Shown here: one piece after another, positions 22,434 to 33,927 of the stretch
Position numbering within the stretch: the stretch's first letter is position 1
Layout of the letters: each line of letters starts with the position of its first letter
NCBI GenBank assembly: GCA_026120185.1
Contig: JANUWF010001110.1
Span: 2,794,501-2,858,500, forward strand
Source of the DNA: Voacanga thouarsii
Lineage: Eukaryota; Streptophyta; Magnoliopsida; Gentianales; Apocynaceae
Direction of reading: 5' to 3'
DNA: 64,000 bases
Translations under genes and position numbers: made by a program
Notes under the pieces: generated by a model
What the model was told of the DNA's origin: nothing
Seen by the model: the letters and a program-made list of their open reading frames with translations, nothing else
The model's database searches: none

Positions 22434-22565
22434 GGAGCAGTGGTTATTAATAGTAATGGATTTTGAAGTTTAGATGGTTTTTTTTAGTATATCTCAAACT
22501 AAATATGCAAGTATATCCTGCAAAGGCACAACATATGAAGAAGTTTTTTGACTATATACTACTTG
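22434..22565 (+). repeat. Tandem ~690-bp repeat, start of unit C
   Basis: GTGGTTATTAATAGTAATGG starts a third unit in head-to-tail order; similarity fades after about 22550. Confidence 0.6.
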
Positions 22566-23229
22566 CAAATTTTGATGTTGTTGTTGGTACTACTGCAACG
22601 TTCAAGGTAAAGTTGTTTGGAGTAAAGCAATGAGTGCACTACCTACCAAACTTCTGTCCTGTTAATACTTGTAAATGCATTTTGCACACAAGTTTTATTG
22701 CACTGTGTGTGGTTTGCTAAGTATAGTTTCCCTCTTTGCAGCTCTAAACTAGTTTCAATAGAAATGAGTTGGATTAATTTTCTCAAAGAACTACTATTAT
22801 TGGTAAGATTATCTACTATTATAATAGAGTGGTTCTCTATTAGTGGCCTTTCCCTTTTGCTTTTATCTAATTTTTCTAAAACTGTATTCGTCAGAACAGA
22901 TAACAATACACATTGCTGGTAGTTAAAACAAGGCCTAAAACATTAGATTGGATGACAATGAAAGTTGCTAATAAGCTTAAAGCTAATTTGGCATTGTGGG
23001 GTTGTAGTATGACTTAATTTTGTACTGGTAGTTTGTTAGATTTGTGCAATGCTGGTGATGAGTGTAAACATGTGATAGAGCCTAATATACCTATATTTTC
23101 CTAGCTATTTGAGGTGATTTTGTGAGGCTTTTGATGTAATAGCTAGTCAATTAACCTACTTTTTGATGAAATTGAGATAATTCACTGTAGAAAAGTTTTC
23201 TTTAAAATTTGTGCTGAAATTGTAGACTA
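22566..23229. other. Unassigned AT-rich DNA
   Basis: Overlapping short frames on both strands (22643-22922) show no recognisable domain. I see nothing else here. Confidence 0.3.
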
Positions 23230-24720
23230 TAGAACTTCATTACGGCGTTCCAGTGCTAAACCAGCACCAGCGCAATGTGTATGAATTGGCCCTAGCTAAA
23301 TCCAGGAAAAAAAAAAAAAAGAGGAGATTGGGAGTTGAGTCGGTGCCGGCCCTATACTTACTGAAGTAATGTCGGTTTGAAGTCTGATTTTGATCAGAAT
23401 TGGGAATTTTGCAAGAAGTTTTTTGGTATCTGACTTGTGCACGGCCCAAAACTTCTAGGGAATATTTTTTAACACCCTAGCAACTATAAATACGAGGAAA
23501 CCCCAAGAAAAACATGACAAATTGGGAATTAGTTGGAGAATCAAAGCTTTGAAGAAGGAATTCGTCAAAGAGAGGCATTGCTTTAAGAAAGTCTTCAGGA
23601 GGAACAGAAGAGGGTGTGTCTATGAGTTCTATCTTTTTTTTCTTTGTTTTCTTTTTCTTGAATAATGGTGAGATTAATATTTAAATTATATTTAGAGGAT
23701 ATTTTTCAATTCATGATTTTGTATTGATTTTAACTTTTTTAATCAATTGGTTGTTATGTCTGGTATTTCATTGCTTGCTTTATATGATGAATTAATTGAA
23801 TGTTTGTTCCTTCTAATTAACTTGCAAAAAAGGTTAAGAGTGGTTTCAATTTAATTAATTTCATATTTGTTATTTCTTAATTGGATTGTAAAAGAAAGTT
23901 AAGAGTAAGAACCTGAGTAATTAAAGATTAGTTGATTTCACTTAAAATATATTGTTATTGGCTAATTTCATATATGTATCACTTAGAATATAGGGGTATT
24001 TGTTAAGGATTGATTTTAATGCATCTTTTAGGTAAATTGGTGGGATAGAATATATCCACTAATCTAACTAGAATATATTGAATCCATGGATTTTAAACAA
24101 AGTGGTTCTAATTTGTTTCTTTATAATGCCAAGATAATGATTAATTGAGAGAATTACTGGTCAATCATTGTTATGTCTTCAAGGATTTCTATCTACTTAC
24201 ATGTCTTCTCTCCTATGTTTTGTATATATTTATTTGTTTGTTTTTCTTTTGATTCTTTGAAATCAACTTAGTTGTTAGGTTAAACAAAGGATGAAGGGTA
24301 ATTAGTGTGTACTTATTCTTTGAAAATCAATACTCATTAATTCCCTATACTGTGCTTTATAATGGGTATACTTGCTTATATGTGTGATTTGTGGTTAACG
24401 CTTTAATTAAAACTTAATTAGGAATGGATATAAAAATGAATGATTTTATTTACCAAAATTAGATGCATCAACAAGGGTGAAGTCAAGAGCATTGTATACC
24501 TATGACACAATTTATTCTTTTTATTTTTATTTTTTTGTGTTAACTTGGAACTCTGATGTTTCATGCTATAATTATCTTTGTGTGTGTAAGTATTACCTTA
24601 ACCAAAAGTTATGGTTGCAAAACTTATTAGATCATGCAGTTTTGTGAATAATTCATTAGCTTTTTGTCAAGTGTATGAAAAAACTAGTGTATCTATTTCA
24701 ACATGTAGAAATTAATTTAG
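23230..24720 (+). repeat. LTR-like region, plus orientation, ends unresolved
   Basis: A moderately GC-rich stretch with gtcggtgccggccc is followed by CTATAAATACGAGG (TATA at about 23484). A T-rich leader with tgtctatgagttct and a long AT-rich tail come next. The layout resembles the LTR-like region 45480-47051 read on the minus strand, which shares tgtctatgag and aatgtttgtt/aattaact words. The resemblance suggests a divergent LTR of the same superfamily. No TG...CA boundary or duplication was found. Confidence 0.35.
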
Positions 24721-25540
24721 ACCCAATTTAAGGCCCAAGCTTAGCTTATTTCCAAGATCAAGCTAGGCCTAAACTAGGCTAGGTTGTTCGCCCTTGTTAA
24801 GACCCTGGATTGTTTCCATCCATAGCCTCTAAAACTTGTTCTCTAAAGTTCCTTAGTTTTTCTTAGCTATCCCTTGAACTTCCACTAGGACAATGAACAA
24901 ATTAAGCTCCTTCAAGTCTTCTAAAGCTTTTCAAGGCTCATTCGTCCTCAATTGACCTTCACGAATAGTTGAAGGTTCTCTTGGAATCTCTTAGCTCTTG
25001 ATCTTGTCCATAGTCCTTACATTATTTTTCACCTTCTTGTGCTTGAGATTCTTAGTGAAGGTGATTTCTATAATTTCCCCTTTCTTAAAGTTGATTTGTC
25101 CATGAATCATCACATATATCAAAAAGAGAAAGATCATTAATATTGAATGTTACACTCACATTATACTTACCGAGTAAATCAATTTTGTATGCATTTTATC
25201 TCGAAAATTTTTTAAAATATAAAATGGACCATCTCTTCTTAGATCAAGTGCATTGAGAATTTTTCCTTGCGAAGGTTAACTCATACACAATTTTCAATCT
25301 AAAATGTTACATTTCTTCTTCTTTGGTTTCGCTTTGTAGCTCGCTCTTCATTCATCTTTTCAATAAGTGCCTTCACTTTCGCATAGAGAGAAATTAGCAA
25401 CTCAACCTTTTTCTTACCATCAAGACTCACATATTCATTTATTGGCAAAAGAATCAAATCAAAAGAAGATAGTAGATTAAAACCACACACAATCTTAAAC
25501 AGAGAACCAGAAGTAGTAGAATGAATAGTTCTTGATAATT
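24721..25540 (-). pseudogene. Gypsy pol tail fragment (integrase C-terminus to end of pol)
   Basis: On the minus strand, SFDLILLPINEYVSLDGKK and VELLISLYAKVKALIEKMNE (25300-25460) correspond to the post-core integrase region, followed by a region matching 27340-27781. Near 24990 the end of pol shows an RSRAKRF-type motif, as does the copy at 27110-27364 (MTRSCTKRIQRSLQAF). It breaks off near 25533 within the region that, in T4, continues across the copia insertion. So it is a separate, truncated relative of T4. Confidence 0.6.
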
Positions 25541-25733
25541 ATTCATTATATGCATATTTTACATATCATTTGTACTTTAAAATCTTTAAAATTCATTCTA
25601 GATTTCCACCTAATTTCCCATTTTCTCCTTATTTTATGTAAGTTGAGAAGGTTATGATTATATAAGGCTCTAAGAAGAAAAAGACAAAAAAAAGAGAGCT
25701 AAACTGAAGCTATACAACATAGTTGAGATCATT

Positions 25734-27060
25734 GTGCATGTAGTCATGCACCACTTAAATATTAGAAGTCAAAATACAAAAAGTCAACAGTGCCGTGCCC
25801 GTTATTTTCTACGATTCCATGCACTATCAAGATTAAAAAATGTTAAGACTTCTGGGCTTCAACGGTGTTGTGTACCTCACTTTCGACGCAGCTATACATG
25901 TTTACATCACAGAAAGAATTTAAGTGCCATGACGTCATTTCATGGTAGGTATAGAAACATCAAAGTATTCTTGGCGACGTGTAGAACACATTCCATGGTG
26001 TCGTGCAACATCATAGATAACTCCATATTCTACAAAATTTTAGGGGTTCAAGGAAACAACCTATAAATAGTCTTCAATAGGCAGGCACAAAAGCAGCCAC
26101 CTACAAAATATCTCTGAGAACCTCAAGGGAAAGTCAAGGGAGAATTTGAGGAAAAAAGGAGCACCCAAAGGAAGATTGCAAAGTAGAAGAAAAACCTTGT
26201 CTATAATTTTTCTTTTTCTCCCATTTATAATTTGATTGTTTGGATGTTAAATTTACGTGATTTAAGTTTGTAATTAAAGGGTTGTACCTAATTTTACTCT
26301 TGTATTAAATGTTTATTTGATCCATTAATTTCTATTTTGAGTAATTTATCTGATATGAGCTTGGGGTGATTTTTCTTGAGGAAAATAGTGGCTAATAGCT
26401 TTTAACTTTAGCCCTTACAACAGAGCCTAAAACAAAGAATTTTAAATGAGTAAAGGGGAGAAGCAATTATCTTCCTTTAACCTAACAAACCCTTGAAGAT
26501 CAAACCTTCAAAGACCCAAAAGATTAGTAGTTAAATCTATAATAGATTCACCTAATACATTTGGAACAACAAAGGAATTCAAGAATAAAGAAGTAAAACT
26601 CTATAGGCACCCAATTGGAATTCAAAATAGAACAAAAAAAGAGTAAAGCGTCTAAGACCTAAATGAAGAGAACCAATTCAGACTATCCTAAGATTTTAGT
26701 GACTCAATGAAGGGTGGATTAATCCCTTAGTTTGGTGTTAAACAAAAGATGAACAATTATGGTAAACCTCTCACACCTCTCTTCATAGTTTGAATAATAT
26801 AACTTGAATGTCAAGTCAAATCACATAACTACCAATACCCTAGTATAAGTTTAAAGAAGCCATAATACATGTTTTTAGGCTTAAAGATAATTATAAAGCT
26901 TAAAATATGGAAGAAAACTAGTCAACTAAGGAAAAATCGTAGACTTACTCATGCTATCCTGATAATAGCTAGCACTGGTTCAGGCACACGATCTAGCATT
27001 GGCTCATTTCTGGGAATTGAATCCCAGATTCCAAAACATTGCCGATACCAATTTAGTGGC
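25734..27060 (+). repeat. LTR-like region between two pol tails, ends unresolved
   Basis: It starts near a small perfect palindrome, GTGCATG-TAGT-CATGCAC (25734-25751), with further GC-rich words (gtgccgtgcccg, gacgtcatttcatgg), then CCTATAAATAGTC (TATA at about 26062) and an AT-rich tail. This is the usual layout of a plus-oriented LTR. Flanking fragments are minus-strand pol, so it may be a solo LTR. No clean boundaries were found. Confidence 0.35.
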
Positions 27061-27069
27061 TAGGGCCAG

Positions 27070-27781
27070 TGCCCATTCTCTATTGTTCTTCCTTGACTTA
27101 TTTTGCACGTTATTCATCATTTTCTTCCAATTCTTGCACTAGCTTAATTTCTTGTAAAATTTCTTCTTGTATAATTGTCAAATTAAACTCTTGGACACCT
27201 CCAATCTTCTTCCAAAGTTCCTCCATCATCAAAATTAGCTTCACGAAAGCTTGGAGGCTTCTTTGAATTCTTTTTGTGCACGATCTCGTCATAGGTTCTT
27301 GCAAGGTCACTCCCCCTTCTTGTGATTGGTCTTCATGATGAACTTGATTCCTATTATGTCCCATTTCTTAAAGTTAATTCTTTCACAAATCATTACATAC
27401 ATAAAAAGGAAATAAGTCATTAACATTGAAAGTTGCACTCATATTTTACTCACTTGGTAAGTCAATCATGTAGGCATTGTCTCTAAGTTTGGCAATAACT
27501 TGGAAGGTGCTATCCCCTCTTGGGTCTAGCTAGGTTTTCCTATGGATTGGAAACTTATTCTTAAATGATACATTTTTCCTCCCTTAATTGCGCTTGAAGG
27601 CAATCTCTATATTTCACTTTTCAATGATAGCCTTCACATTTTTATGGAGGGTCTTCATTAGTTCTATCTTTATTGCTCCATCAAGGCTTAACCTCTTACC
27701 TATTGGTAAAGAAACCATGTCCAAAGGAGTTAGAGGGTTAAAATCATAAATAATTTCAAATGGAGAATAATAAGTGGAAGA
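27070..27781 (-). pseudogene. T4 pol tail (3' end of integrase and downstream)
   Basis: Minus-strand MTRSCTKRIQRSLQAF (within 27110-27364) is the usual end-of-pol segment after integrase. Upstream (27340-27781) lies the integrase C-terminal region. The frame joins the piece beginning at 41180 once the copia composite is removed. Confidence 0.65.
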
Positions 27782-28122
27782 TGTTGGGTATCTCAGGCTC
27801 GTATCCTATACGGCGTAGCGGAAAATAAACGAGATACCATCCCATGACCCGTCTATGTGTGAAAAACAAGACATAAAGACAATAAAGGTAATAGCTTTTT
27901 ACCTTTGTTTGATCGTTTGAAGAACAATATTGATCTTCTTTAAGTCGAGGCAGGATCCAGCAATCCTCTTATGCAAACTCCACGAGAGTTGGACGTTTAA
28001 CCACTATAATCACAGTGTATGATTATAACTAACAATAATCCACATAGAGGAATACTCGAGCACCAAAATTTCCTATGTTAGTAGAAAAAGATGGCGGCTA
28101 GGGCTATATTCATTTTTAGCAA

Positions 28123-28198
<76 letters not shown>

Positions 28199-29460
28199 AG
28201 AAGAAGAAGAAGAAGAAGAAGAAGAAGAAGAAGATGTATGTTTTGTGGCTAGGATTTTCATATGTATCTTTTTTTCTGGTTCCGTGCATCTCATGCATAT
28301 AAACAAAAAGAAACCCTACTAAAATTGAGAATTCTAATCCTATTACAATTCCCTAATTGTAATTGGAAACATTAAATTCTCATAATTACAATTTGGACTA
28401 TAAATTATAACTAATTATAATGTGTCCACAATAACTTCTTTTTTCTCTCAATTAACCCTACAATGTTATCAAATAACATCTTGAGTATATAATCCTTTAT
28501 TATCAATTAATAAACCCATATTCCCAGATCATGAGCGGTATCTAGCAACACATCATGACCACCCAATAGTCCAGAAGTCAAGTGGCTTGACATGAACCCT
28601 TCAATAACAAATTTTAGTGTAATTAACTCCTTTCACGATACAATATCTCAATTAGTTTGGAGTACGAAATTAGTGCCAACTCCCTCCAGAATTAGTTTTG
28701 GCCTGAATAAAATAGTACTTGTACCATAAACCCACTACTCCAAATGTATTTCAATTGGAATTGTTTCCAATACACAATCGCCTTGGCCAAAGACTTTCCG
28801 AGTAGTAATTTCTACAAATGGCAGTGAGATATTCACCCCTACTATTAGGAGTGGTGAATCCTTTATTTACCCTCTCAACTACTTTCGTTTACCTCATAAT
28901 GTACCTAATATCCATCTCATAGGCGGCCCTCGATCGAGCTTCGGAGATTGGAATCAAAGTACAAAACTCAGCATATGAGATTATGTGCATATTGAGATTA
29001 TATTGAAATACTTGCACGTTTGCTATATTGAGATTATATCACTGGCACTAAATAGTTATACGTATGATTATCTCAAAGCTAGGTCAACTAATGAACTTAT
29101 TCCATTAACAATCATTCATGTGTTAACTTTGAGTATCTCAATACTCACGGTTATGAGAACTACCGCCTGATCAAATCAGGAAGTCTAACACATGCTAGTC
29201 TTAACACATTAATGATGTCCTATTTCATTATACTATGACTAGGGACTACTTAAGTCCTAACACCATCTAATGTAGTAGGAATCTCATATCATGATCTCTA
29301 TCATAATTTTTTTAACACAGTATTGTACTAGGGACTTTACTGAACAATTATATTACTTAAAGTAAATAAAAGAAACTGTAAGATAAATAATGCCTTTTAT
29401 TACAATAAAATGTGTCATATACAATGTACAAGTGATTCCCTCTAGGGCACAACACTAACA
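27782..29460 (-). repeat. Copia A 3' LTR
   Basis: Plus-strand reading starts TGTTGGGTATCTCAGG and ends CAACACTAACA. In element orientation it begins TGTTAGTGTTGTGCCC. It contains the GA/GAA microsatellite at 28126-28233. The left arm of the conserved hairpin is deleted near 28500. A short plus-strand frame homologous to 33059-33496 is present but has a stop near 28725. Confidence 0.9.
28126..28233. repeat. Microsatellite (GA)n then (GAA)n in copia A LTR
   Basis: An uninterrupted GA run passes into GAA repeats. It occupies the same LTR position as 32458-32568 and 39755-39863 but with different run lengths. Long Ser/Leu or Phe frames here are only translations of the microsatellite. Confidence 0.98.
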
Positions 29461-30720
29461 AATTCCCACTTGCACTAGAGCCAATCATTCATGTATCTAA
29501 TACCGAATGACTCAACATGAAAATCATGTTTCTTTTGGGATAGTGCTTTCGTAAACGGGTTAGCTATGTTCTCATCCGTGGGAACTCTTTCTATCTTTAT
29601 TTCCTTAGCTGCTTCAGAAGCGGCTATGTACTCAACTTATTTCATAGAGTTGGCAATAGTCTCTTGTTTGGAACTTTTTCAACTTATTGCCCCTCCGCAC
29701 AACATAAACACGTAGCTAAATTGTGATTTGAAATTATCTTTGTCAGATTAAAAACTGGCATCAGTATATACCCGTTTATTTTCAAATCACATTCTCCATA
29801 TAATAAGAACATATTTTCAATCCTTCGTAAGTACTTAAGGATGTTCTTTACAGCCGCCCAATGACCTTCACTAGGGTCAGATTGGTATTTGCTCATCAAA
29901 TCGAGAGCATAAGATACATTGGGACTAGTATATATCATAGTGCACATGATACATCCAACTACCGTGGCATATGGAATCTTACTCATGTGATCCCTTTTAA
30001 CTTGTATCTTGGGAGACATCAACTTTAAAAGGCATACACCATGTGACATGGGTAATAATCCCCTTTTGGATTGATCCATGCTAAACCTCTTTAGCACTTT
30101 ATTTATGTATGTAGACTACGAAAGACCTAGTAACCTTTTGGATCTATCCCTATAGATCCTTATTTCAAGAATATAGGTTACTTCACCAAGGTCTTTCATG
30201 GAGAATTGTTTGGACAACCAAACTTTAACCGTTTGCAAGACAGGTATATCGTTTCCTATTAGCAATATGTCATCTACATAAAGTAGTAAGAAAACGATTG
30301 TACTCCTACTAACCTTCTTGTATACACAAGGCTCATCCATGTTTTGAATGAAACCAAACTCTTTGATTGTTTCATCAAAATGGATATTCTAACTCCTAAA
30401 AGCTTGCTTAAGTCCATAAGTGGACCTTTGTAGCTTGCACACATTTGTGCTATCATTGGATTGAAACTCTCAGGTTGTGTCATATACACTTCCTCAATCA
30501 GATTTTCATTTAGGAAAGCTGTTTTCACATCTATTTGTAAAATCTCATAATCATGATGAGCAGCAATGGCTAGGAGTATCCTGATGGATTTCAACATGGC
30601 TACTAGCGAGAATGTTTCATCATAGTTAATACCATGTTGTTGACGATAACCCTTCACCACTAGTCGTGCTTTATAGGTAACTAAGTTACCATCCATGTCA
30701 GTTTTCTTCTTGAAAACCTA
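29461..30720 (-). pseudogene. Copia A reverse transcriptase and RNase H region
   Basis: Minus-strand homology runs from about 30696 to 29684. It begins with VTYKARLVVKGYRQQHGINY and IDVKTAFLNENLIEEVYM, then the catalytic FLLLYVDDILLIGND (30280-30255 region, intact) and SKQFSMKDLGEVTYIL. The C-terminal block has MSKIPYATVVGCIM, SKYQSDPSEGHWAAVKNIL and KYLRR. Frameshifts lie near 30350 and 30100. A PPT-like ggaatt/aattccc stretch (29461-29473) abuts the LTR. Typical of Ty1/copia pol. Confidence 0.9.
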
Positions 30721-30771
30721 CTTACACCCAATAGGTTTAATTCATTTGGGTAGATCAACCAAAGTCCATAC

Positions 30772-32111
30772 TTAGTTGTCATACATGGAATCCATCTCTG
30801 ACTTCATAGCCTCAAGCCATTTGCTAGATTCTAAACTGTTCAGAACATCCTTGTAAGTAGTAAGCTTATCTTCATCTATGAGTAATACGCCATTGTAGTT
30901 ACTAATGAGAAATCTATATCTCTCAGGTGCCACACGTATCTTACTAGATCTACAAGGTTCTTGTGTATTAGAAGGTTCATCTATTTTCTCAATAAATGTG
31001 GGGTTAGACGGTTGATCCTCGTTTGTTTGATCTTCATGAACTTCACTAAGTTCAATCTTACTCCCATTCTCCCCCTTGAGCATGTGTACTCCTTCTCTAA
31101 GAAGACGGCATCCTTCGAAACAAATAATTTATTTTTGGAGGGTAGATAGTAATAATATCCGAAAGATTCTTTCGGATATCCCACAAACAAACACTTGTCA
31201 GACTTACTCTCAAGTTTGTCTGACTATGGCCTTTTAACAAAGGTAGGACAACCTCATACTCGCAAGTGAGATAACTTTGGTCTCTTACCAAAGAACATCT
31301 CAAATATGGTAGTATCAAACAATTTTGTTGGAACTCTGTTTAATATATATATAGAAGTTTTTAGTGCATGCCCCCAAAATAATTTTGGTAGGTCTATAGC
31401 AGCCATCATGGTCCGTACCATATTTAGAAGGGTTCGATTCTTTCTGTCAGATACACTGTTATGTTGAGGTGTATGTGGTAGATTCCATTGAGATAATATC
31501 CCATTATCTCTAAGATAACTCAGAAATTCATGGCTCAAGTATTCTCCGCCTCGATCAGATCTTAGAGTCTTAATACTTTTGCCAAGTTGGTTCTTTATTT
31601 CATTCTTGAAGTCTTTGAACCTTTCAAAGGCCTCGGATTTGTATTTCATTAAATACAAATACCCGTATCGTAAGAAGTCATCGATAAAAGTTATGAAATA
31701 GTTGTAACCTCCTCTTGCTTGTATTGACATTGGGCCACATACATCAGAATGGATGAGTTCTAATAACTTATTGGCCTATTCTCCTTTTCCTAGAAAATGA
31801 GTTTTAGTTATTTTACCTAGTAAACAAGACTCGCATGTGCTATATGATTCATAACCAAATAACCCTATGTCACTAAACTTTTGTAACTTAGAAACACGAT
31901 TTTCGTTTACATGGCCCAAACGACAATGCCATAAGTAAGAGCTGTTAGAGTTATCTATTTTAGGTTTTTATTGTTTATATTGAGACTTGGATTATCCAAA
32001 TCTAGAATATATAAACCATTAACCAAAATTGCTGAACCATAATGAATATCATTCAATGAAAAGAACAACATTTATTCTTAAATATTAAACGAAATCCACA
32101 TAAGTCTAAAC
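30772..32111 (-). pseudogene. Copia A integrase and GAG-pre-integrase region, truncated
   Basis: The integrase core is open at 31254-31730: FITFIDDFLRYGYLY (first Asp), LRSDRGGEYLSHEF (second Asp), then NSVSDRKNRTLL, where the family has Glu in the position of the Asp before RKNR. The catalytic Glu is thus replaced. NRVPTKLFDTT and the C-terminal region to the RT linker follow (31190-30772, VGYPKESFGYYYYLPSKNK). The pre-integrase segment (31870-32111) is cut by the start of the next LTR; gag and protease of this element are absent. Confidence 0.88.
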
Positions 32112-32454
32112 TGTTGGGTGTCTCACGGTCGTATCGTATACGGCGCAGTGAAAAATAAAACAAGACACCATCCCAGGACCCGTATATGTGTAGAAAACAA
32201 AACATAAAATAGATCAAAGGTAACAACTTTTTGCCTTTGTTTGATCGTCCGAAGAACAAAAGTTTTCTTTTTCAAGTCGAGACACGATCTAGCAATCCTC
32301 CTGATCAAACTCCACGAGAGTTGAACATCTAACCACTATAATCACAGTGTATGATTATCTCTAATAGTAATCCACACAGAGGAATACTCAAGCACCAAAA
32401 TTTCATATGCTATCAGAAAAAGATGGCGGCTAGGGCTATTTTCGTTTTCAACAA

Positions 32455-32457
<3 letters not shown>

Positions 32458-32500
<43 letters not shown>

Positions 32501-32538
32501 AGAAGAAGAAGAAGAAGAAGAAGAAGAAGAAGAAGAAG

Positions 32539-32568
<30 letters not shown>
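32458..32568. repeat. Microsatellite (GA)n then (GAA)n in copia B LTR
   Basis: A shorter GA run and a longer GAA run than in the copy at 28126-28233. Confidence 0.98.
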
Positions 32569-32569
<1 letters not shown>

Positions 32570-32954
32570 CGTTTGTTTTGTGGCTCCTATTTTCGTGTGA
32601 ATCAACCTTTGGATTAGGGTTTCGAACATATCCAATATATGTTCTAAAATCCATTAAAAATCTAAAATTCTAAAACAATTAGAATTTTCTAATTGTAATT
32701 AGAAACATCAAGTTTTCACAATTACAACTTGGACCACAAATTATAACTAATTCTAATTTACCCACAACAACTTCTCTTTCTAGCAATTAACCCCTCTATG
32801 TTATCAAATAACATCCTGAGTATATAATTCTCTATTGTGTGTGACCTATTAGGTTTCCCAATCAATTGATAGCGAACATGAATTAATCCAAACGTCTTTG
32901 AGATTAATAATTCATAATTAATTAGAATTAATCCTATTAAATCTAATCAGGATT

Positions 32955-32982
32955 GGTTTATTAATTCATCAATTAATAAACC
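32955..32982. other. LTR hairpin, perfect 12-bp stem, CATC loop
   Basis: GGTTTATTAATT and AATTAATAAACC are perfect reverse complements separated by CATC. The hairpin lies in the same LTR position as those at 3589, 40248 and 57576. Confidence 0.75.
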
Positions 32983-33058
32983 CATATTTCCAGATTATGA
33001 GCGGTATCTAGCAACACATCATGACCACCTAAGAGTCCAGGAAGTCAAGTGGCTTGAC

Positions 33059-33496
33059 ATGAACCTTTCCATAACAAACTTCAGTGCAATTAACTCCTTT
33101 CACCATACAATATCTTATTCGGTTTGGAGTACGGAATTAGTGCCAACTTCCTCTAGAATTAATTATGGCCCGAATACAATAGTACTTGTACCAGGAACCC
33201 ACTACTCAAGATGTGTATCAATTGAAATTGTTTCCAATACACAATCGCCTTGGCCAAGGACTTCTCGAGTAGTAATTCCTACAAGTGGCTGTGAGATATT
33301 CGCCCGTACTATTAGGAGTGGTGAATTCTTTATTGACCCTATCAACTACTTTCGTTTACCTCACAATGTACTCAATATCCATCCTATAGGTGACCCTCAA
33401 TCGAGTTCCGGAGATTGGAATCAAAGTACAAATCTCAGCAAACAAAATACCTTAGAGATCTCAAGTCTAAGGATACTTGCACGTGTGCTATATTGA
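33059..33496 (+). other. Conserved 145-residue frame in copia LTR, antisense to the element
   Basis: A frame beginning MNLSITNFSAINSFHH and ending RILARVLY is open in this LTR. Its homologue at 40352-40756 (134 residues) is also open, with an in-frame gap of about 11 residues. In the LTRs at 2717 and 27782 the same frame is broken by single stops. No known domain is recognised, there is no evidence of expression, and LTR similarity alone may explain the conservation. I list it as a feature of the repeat, not as a gene. Confidence 0.3.
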
Positions 33497-33927
33497 GATT
33501 ATATCACTGGCACTAAATGGTTATCCATGTGATTATCTCAAAGCTAGGTTATCTAATGAACTTATTTCATTAACAAGCATCCATATGTTAACTTTGAGTA
33601 TCTTAATACTCACGGTTATGAGAACCACTGCTTGATCAAATCAGGAAGTCTAACACAAGCTACTCTTAACGCATTAATGATGTCATGTCTCGTTAATACT
33701 ATGACTAGGGACTATTTAAGTACAAACACCATCCAGTGTAGTAGGAATCCCATATCATGATCTCTATCATAATTTCCTTAACACAGTGTTGTACTTGGGT
33801 CTTTATCGAACAGTTATATTACTTAAAGTAAACAAAAGAAACTGTAAGATAAATAATGCCTTTTATTAAAATAAAATATGTCATATACAATGTACAAGTG
33901 ATTCCCTCTAGGGCACAACACTAAACA

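Larger units (their letters stand above)
32112..33927 (-). repeat. Copia B 3' LTR
   Basis: The 1816-bp LTR starts TGTTGGGTGTCTCACGG and ends with a slightly altered CACTAAACA. It holds the microsatellite 32458-32568, the 12-bp hairpin 32955-32982 and a 145-residue plus-strand frame (33059-33496). It starts abruptly inside copia A. Confidence 0.9.

Noticed and set aside
22643..22922. Overlapping plus and minus frames as host gene exons
   Set aside because: No domain, splice context or codon pattern to support a gene; AT-rich chance frames.
23230..24720. 5' LTR of a plus-strand element extending right
   Set aside because: No primer-binding site or plus-strand gag follows; neighbouring pol fragments are minus strand, so it is kept only as an LTR-like region.
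27009..27028. Perfect 7-bp hairpin TCTGGGA/TCCCAGA resembling a tRNA T-arm
   Set aside because: No D-arm, anticodon arm or acceptor stem around it.
28126..28233. CRISPR-like array
   Set aside because: Simple two- and three-base repeats with no spacers, in plant nuclear DNA.
28073..28306. Long minus-strand frames of Ser/Leu or Phe, also 32342-32654 and 39745-39927, and Arg/Glu on the plus strand
   Set aside because: They are translations of GA/GAA microsatellites in copia LTRs, with no sign of coding selection.
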